A stretch of DNA of 58,304 nt from an uncultured Lachnospiraceae bacterium (GTDB lineage: Bacteria > Bacillota > Clostridia > Lachnospirales > Lachnospiraceae): NCBI GenBank assembly GCA_910583615.1, contig CAJTXP010000002.1, positions 29,407 through 87,710 of the forward strand, in the 5' to 3' direction. A program made the position numbers and the translations under genes. Under the pieces are notes generated by a model. It was not told where the DNA came from and did not search any database. It was given only the letters and a program-made list of their open reading frames with translations. Below, one piece after another: positions 54,515-58,304 of this stretch; the stretch's first letter is position 1, and each line of letters opens with the position of its first letter.

Positions 54515-55588
54515 CTACTGCAGCATCTCGTCTCTGTGATTGAGCCGGTAGATATATACCAGAAGCTCTGCCACCGCACCATAAAATTCCGCAGGTATCT
54601 CCCGGCCTACTTCACAGGAAGCATAAAGGGCCCTCGCAAGAGGACGATCTTCCAATACAGACACGCCGTGTTCTTCTGCAACCTTTATAATCCGAAAGGC
54701 CAGATGATCCTGCCCCATGGCCAGTACCACGGGCGCTCCATGCTTCTTTGGGTCATATTTCAGGGCAACTGCAAAATGCGTAGGATTTCTCACAACCACA
54801 TCGGCCTCCGGCACGCTCTGCATCATCCTGCTCATGGCCATCTGCCGCTGGATCCTCCGGATCCTTCCCTTAATCTCCGGATTTCCCTCCGTCATCTTAT
54901 ATTCTTCTTTTACTTCCTGTTTGGTCATCTTCAGATTATTCTCATAATCCCATCTCTGATAGAGAAAATCAAAAAAAGCCACCACAGCAAAAGCAATACA
55001 TACTTTCTTCACCAGATCAAACACCATCGACAGCATCTGTGTAGTAGAACTGAAGATCGGCATATCGATCATACGGGCAATCGGGCTTAAATCACTTTTC
55101 ACCAGATTGTAAAGCAGAACCAGCAATATGGCTATCTTGATCAGATTCTTTACAAGATCCACTACCTTTTTCAGTCCAAACAGATTCTTGATCCCGCTGA
55201 TGGGGTTCAGCTTACTGAATTTAGGCTTTACGGATTCCATTGTAAAAAGAAAGTGGGTCTGTATGCCATGCCCCAGAATTCCCAGCACCAGGGAAACTGT
55301 CAAAAGCGGTAACGCGCACTTCAGCAGGGACAGAACTGAATAGGCATAGATCTGAGGGGAATCCTCAAACGGCGCATCCTGACCTATAACAGAAAAATAA
55401 AACTCCATATAGCTTCGCAATGTCTCATAAATGAACGGAAGCACGAGTTTTGTCATATAGAACACGCCAAACAGCATCAGTACTGTGACAATATCCTTGC
55501 TTTGAAATACATTTCCCTTTTTTCTCGCATCTCTTCGCCGTTTACTGGTTGGCTGTTCGGTCTTCTCCTGTCCATTCGCTTCCGCCAA
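54515..55588 (-). CDS. flhB: Flagellar export specificity switch FlhB
   Basis: The protein of about 357 residues has four membrane helices and the autocleavage motif NPTH (VVRNPTHFAVALKYD) in the cytoplasmic domain. It switches export from rod/hook to filament subunits. TTG 55588 lies 8 bases after AAGGGAG and is favoured over GTG 55594/55597, which are too close; the N-terminus EKTEQPTSKRRRDARKKG then fits the family. The gene begins directly beside the dispersed hairpin repeat. Confidence 0.93.
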   Translation of the reverse strand: MAEANGQEKTEQPTSKRRRDARKKGNVFQSKDIVTVLMLFGVFYMTKLVLPFIYETLRSYMEFYFSVIGQDAPFEDSPQIYAYSVLSLLKCALPLLTVSLVLGILGHGIQTHFLFTMESVKPKFSKLNPISGIKNLFGLKKVVDLVKNLIKIAILLVLLYNLVKSDLSPIARMIDMPIFSSTTQMLSMVFDLVKKVCIAFAVVAFFDFLYQRWDYENNLKMTKQEVKEEYKMTEGNPEIKGRIRRIQRQMAMSRMMQSVPEADVVVRNPTHFAVALKYDPKKHGAPVVLAMGQDHLAFRIIKVAEEHGVSVLEDRPLARALYASCEVGREIPAEFYGAVAELLVYIYRLNHRDEMLQ

Positions 55589-55601
55589 ACTCACCACTCC
55601 C

Positions 55602-55675
55602 TTCTGATGCCCGCGCAGGTCATCAGCCTCCGCTTTGCTCCGGTTGGTGACATTCCGGTTGATGACATTATATCA
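55602..55675. repeat. Single dispersed hairpin repeat between fliR and flhB
   Basis: It shares the left edge (CTGATGCCCGCGCAGGTCATCA) and right edge (TGACATTATATCA) with the 37.9-kb array. The stem is GTCATCAGCC (55619-55628) with GGTTGGTGAC (55642-55651); two G-U pairs keep it. A direct repeat of CCGGTTG(G/A)TGACATT follows. The right edge overlaps the fliR stop codon on the minus strand. Confidence 0.75.
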
Positions 55676-56420
55676 TAAGTCGCAATGCCTGTTCTACATA
55701 TAAGAATAAATTGTCAATAATTGTATACATCTTACTGGCAACCGGAGTGAACATGTATAAAAGCATCATCAGGCCTACAATGATCTTCAGCTGAAAATTC
55801 ACTGCAAACACATTGATCTGAGGAATAATACGCATCAGAATCCCTACCGCCGTCTCCGTCACAAGTTCCATGGCCAGGATCGGAAATGCAAGCTGCAGAC
55901 CGGTTGCAATACTGGTCTTGAAAATCTCCAGCATCAGCGCGGACAGCTCCGGACGAATCACAACCTCGCCGAATGGAATCAAACGCGCAGAACTGTAAAT
56001 AAGCGCCATCAGACGAACATGACCGTTCCCTGCCAGGAATAAAAGCACAAGAAATGTATAATACATTCCTGACGTGATCGTCATCTGCGTATTGTACTGC
56101 GGATCATAGGTCTGCGCCATGGACAATCCCATGGTATAATCCAAAACCGCAGCTGCAAAACGAACAACGGCAAAAGAAAGCTCCATGGAAAACCCAATCG
56201 CAAATCCCACCATCAGTTCTTTTACCAGCATGAATCCGAACTCAAGCATAAAAGCCGGTTCATGGGCCAGAACGCCGTCCGTTCCCCCATACAGCAAAAA
56301 AGACAGGACCAGAATCATAGCCCCTTTCACAGGATTCGGTATGTTGGAACGTCCCAATATAGGATTCAGTGCAATCGCACCCGTCATCCTCATAAATACC
56401 AGCGCAAAAAGGATGAACAT
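55668..56420 (-). CDS. fliR: Flagellar export gate protein FliR
   Basis: The 250-residue protein has six or so hydrophobic helices and family regions such as LVKELMVGFAIGFSMEL. With FliP and FliQ it forms the export gate. It ends (ALRLMI, stop) inside the edge of the hairpin repeat at 55668-55675. AGGGGG precedes ATG 56420; fliQ ends 4 bases upstream. Confidence 0.95.
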   Translation of the reverse strand: MFILFALVFMRMTGAIALNPILGRSNIPNPVKGAMILVLSFLLYGGTDGVLAHEPAFMLEFGFMLVKELMVGFAIGFSMELSFAVVRFAAAVLDYTMGLSMAQTYDPQYNTQMTITSGMYYTFLVLLFLAGNGHVRLMALIYSSARLIPFGEVVIRPELSALMLEIFKTSIATGLQLAFPILAMELVTETAVGILMRIIPQINVFAVNFQLKIIVGLMMLLYMFTPVASKMYTIIDNLFLYVEQALRLMI

Positions 56421-56424
56421 ATTG

Positions 56425-56688
56425 TCAGCCCCCTGCGATCAGCCCGATCATCTGTTTCAGGAAATCCTGAAGCATGGTCAGAATCGTCCCCCCCAGAAAT
56501 CCCATTACTGCCAGTATGGCAAGAAATTTAGGTACAAACGTCAGTGTCTGCTCATTGATCTGCGTAGCCGCCTGAAAGATGGATATGACAACTCCCACCA
56601 CCATGCTGACCAGCAGAAAAGGAAGCGAAAGCCTGAGCGCAAGCAAAAATGCCTGATATAAGATGTCAAGTACCTCTACCTCTGTCAT
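56425..56688 (-). CDS. fliQ: Flagellar export gate protein FliQ
   Basis: This 87-residue protein has two membrane helices and matches FliQ (VVGVVISIFQAATQINEQTLTFVPK). It is part of the FliPQR gate. AAAGGAG precedes ATG 56688. Confidence 0.96.
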   Translation of the reverse strand: MTEVEVLDILYQAFLLALRLSLPFLLVSMVVGVVISIFQAATQINEQTLTFVPKFLAILAVMGFLGGTILTMLQDFLKQMIGLIAGG

Positions 56689-56718
56689 CAGCGGCTCCTT
56701 TCCATGTCACATCGGATA

Positions 56719-57375
56719 TTATTTAAAACTGGAGACAATTCCTGAGAACACAAGCTCCCAGCCGTCCACCGTTACAAAAAGCAAAAGTTTAAAGGGCAGC
56801 GATACCATCGCCGGAGGAAGCATAACCATTCCCATGGACATCAGCGTTGTTGCAACAATCACATCAATCAACAGAAATGGCAGATAGATAAAGAATCCTG
56901 CCATAAATCCACGCCTCAGCTCCGAAGTCAAAAAAGACGGAACAATGACCGTAAGAGAATAATCCATCGGATCCTCTTCAATCTCCGTCCCTGACATATC
57001 GATAAAATTTTCCAGCGTACTGATTTCCGTGTTGCGCAGCATGAATTCCTTCAGCGGAACCGTCATCTGTTCAATCGCCTCTTCCTGCGTATACTCTCCC
57101 CGAAGATATGGCTGATAGGCTTCCTCGTTGATCTGATTGACAACCGGACTCATAATATACAATGTTAAAAACAGCGCAATGCCTACCAGAACCATATTGG
57201 GCGGTGACTGCTGGACTCCCAGTGCATTTCTGGTAAAGGAAATGATGATGATCGTCCGGGTGAACGAGGTCATCATAATAACTATGGAAGGAAGCAGCGC
57301 CACAAGAGTAAGCATATAGAGCAGTTCCAGAGTAGGAACGCTCCCGCCGTTTAACTGTGTCAAAAGATCACTCAT
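56719..57375 (-). CDS. fliP: Flagellar export gate protein FliP
   Basis: The 218-residue protein has four membrane helices and the conserved FTRTIIIISFTRNALGVQQSPPNMVLVG and AFMIYLPF-like SELRRGFMAGFFIYLPFLLID regions. It nucleates the FliPQR gate. A cleavable signal peptide is not evident. Its ATG overlaps the fliO stop (ATGA). Confidence 0.96.
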   Translation of the reverse strand: MSDLLTQLNGGSVPTLELLYMLTLVALLPSIVIMMTSFTRTIIIISFTRNALGVQQSPPNMVLVGIALFLTLYIMSPVVNQINEEAYQPYLRGEYTQEEAIEQMTVPLKEFMLRNTEISTLENFIDMSGTEIEEDPMDYSLTVIVPSFLTSELRRGFMAGFFIYLPFLLIDVIVATTLMSMGMVMLPPAMVSLPFKLLLFVTVDGWELVFSGIVSSFK

Positions 57376-57734
57376 TCGTCCACTCCCTTTTTCCCATCCC
57401 GAAACTTTCTGTATTTATCCAGAATCTCCTGAAAAGAAGGCTTCGCCGTATCCTGCGGATACTGCGGCATGTCCTCTTCAAAATCTCCCTCTACTTCAGC
57501 CAGAAGCTGGATACCGGCCTGGCTGACGCCGATCAGATAATTATGTTCTCCTGTACGCAGCAGGAGGATTCTTCGGTCCTGCCCCACCTGAAGCTGGCTG
57601 AGCACCTTCATATTTCCGGAGCAGGCATTCATCCCCCACTGTTTTCCCAGCATGCGGCTGCACCAGTATGCCAGAAAAAGTACGCCGACTACCGCCAGGA
57701 TCGCATTAAACAAAGACAAGACTCCCATCGTCAC
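57372..57734 (-). CDS. fliO: Flagellar protein FliO
   Basis: The 120-residue protein has one N-terminal membrane helix (about 8-30) followed by a cytoplasmic tail with the FliO-like LSQLQVGQDRRILLLRTGEHNYLIGVS stretch. It assists FliP assembly. It overlaps fliN by four bases (GTGA) if GTG 57734 is used; ATG 57728 is an alternative. Confidence 0.9.
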   Translation of the reverse strand: MTMGVLSLFNAILAVVGVLFLAYWCSRMLGKQWGMNACSGNMKVLSQLQVGQDRRILLLRTGEHNYLIGVSQAGIQLLAEVEGDFEEDMPQYPQDTAKPSFQEILDKYRKFRDGKKGVDE

Positions 57735-58294
57735 AGACTTTCCGGATTGATCTCTCTTGAAACGATTTCCGTAATACGGATACCGAAGTTATCCTCTACC
57801 ACAACGATATCGCCTCTTGCAATACACTGTCCGTTCACAAACAGATCCACCTGCTCTCCAGCCATCTTGTCAAGAACAACCAGCGTGCCCTGGGTAAACT
57901 CAAGAATATCCCGAACCAGTCTCTTGGTTCTTCCGATCTCCACGGATATTTCCAAAGGCACCTTCATCAGCATCTCCTGATTGGTCTTATCCTCCACTCC
58001 GGTCCCCGCCTCGTCGCGGATCTGCTCGGAAGACAGCGGACGGATAATGGAACTCTCTTTCCTGGACGGCTCCTGAGGCTTCGGTTTCATCATCTCCATC
58101 ATCTGCATCTGCGTCTGCTGCATCTGATTCAGTAACTGAAGCATCATCGGATCCATCGCCGGAGCCGGATATGGATAATACGGCTGCTGACCGGCCTGAG
58201 GCATCGGCTGCTGTACTGCAGGCTGCCCCTGGGGTTCAGATGCCGGAGCTCCCTGCATGGATGACATCAGCGCATCCATTTCTTCCTGCGACAT
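57731..58294 (-). CDS. fliN: Flagellar motor switch protein FliN
   Basis: The 187-residue protein has the N-terminal MSQEEMDALMSSM motif that resembles the CheY-binding/FliY start, a Pro/Gln/Met-rich linker (about 15-85), and a SpoA domain (about 105-187: LVVLDKMAGEQVDLFVNGQCIARGDIVVVEDNFGIRI). It is a C-ring component. AGGAGG at 58299-58304 precedes ATG 58294, so the gene is complete just inside the window. It lacks the CheC-like domain of B. subtilis FliY. Confidence 0.95.
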   Translation of the reverse strand: MSQEEMDALMSSMQGAPASEPQGQPAVQQPMPQAGQQPYYPYPAPAMDPMMLQLLNQMQQTQMQMMEMMKPKPQEPSRKESSIIRPLSSEQIRDEAGTGVEDKTNQEMLMKVPLEISVEIGRTKRLVRDILEFTQGTLVVLDKMAGEQVDLFVNGQCIARGDIVVVEDNFGIRITEIVSREINPESL

Positions 58295-58304
58295 GCTTCC
58301 TCCT

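Overview
The window is about 58 kb of roughly 48-50 % GC DNA from a low-GC Gram-positive anaerobe. The best fit is a motile Lachnospiraceae (Clostridium cluster XIVa). This rests on family-level resemblance: strong AGGAGG-type ribosome sites, GTG/TTG starts, TTGACA-17-TATAAT promoters, the secG-rnr-smpB-ssrA block, the mre-PBP2-min-rodA-mgsA-DD-peptidase block, and an SigD/FliA-type flagellar operon. The species cannot be fixed from the sequence alone. Nearly all genes are on the minus strand; only two MATE/PTS genes are on the plus strand. No rRNA, tRNA, CRISPR array, prophage or complete insertion sequence was seen.

Layout. 1-2054: the 5' part of a coiled-coil gene built from perfect 21-bp/heptad repeats, divergent from a MATE exporter. 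2087-9675: a sorbitol (glucitol) PTS locus. The minus-strand operon runs gutM-srlA-srlE-srlD-PRD regulator-srlB, then a possible small gene and a strong terminator. A divergent gene encodes a natural SrlA-SrlE fusion. 9726-13437: a phosphorelay of OmpR-type regulator, hybrid histidine kinase and separate HPt protein. 13559-16725: tmRNA, SmpB, RNase R and SecG, the secG end driven by a good promoter with four GTTACT repeats upstream. 16870-16994: a 125-bp near-perfect hairpin. 17032-19295: a CstA-type transporter with an unrecognised partner gene. 19412-24722: rluD-lspA-aroB-sepF-yggS and an HlyD-like envelope protein. 24852-25262: a monocistronic P-loop protein with its own promoter and terminator. 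25328-37820: the cell-shape and division cluster (DD-carboxypeptidase, mgsA, rodA, minE/D/C, PBP2, mreD/C/B, radC), then DUF4321 and COG2509 genes. 37851-38041: three tandem 68-bp hairpin repeats. 38073-39442: a second MATE gene, frameshifted at a 7-base homopolymer. 39570-47684: mutS-mutL-miaA-ynbB-yhiN, closed by a terminator. 47769-58294: the end of the large flagellar/chemotaxis operon (fliN-O-P-Q-R, flhB, flhA, fliA, two rod/hook proteins, cheC, cheD, cheV) with a terminator after cheV.

How it works together. The sorbitol locus would import sorbitol as sorbitol-6-phosphate and oxidise it to fructose-6-phosphate, under control of a PTS-sensing activator and GutM. The shape cluster couples MreBCD-RodA-PBP2 wall elongation with Min division-site selection. 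The flagellar block supplies the type III export gate, the C-ring protein, late sigma factor and CheC/CheD/CheV adaptation.

Most notable observations are the hairpin repeat family (16.4, 37.9 and 55.6 kb), the large 16.9-kb hairpin, the SrlA-SrlE fusion, residue changes at expected active sites (SrlB His43, MgsA Asp60, MreB phosphate-1 loop, CheC first site), and the homopolymer frameshift in MATE2.
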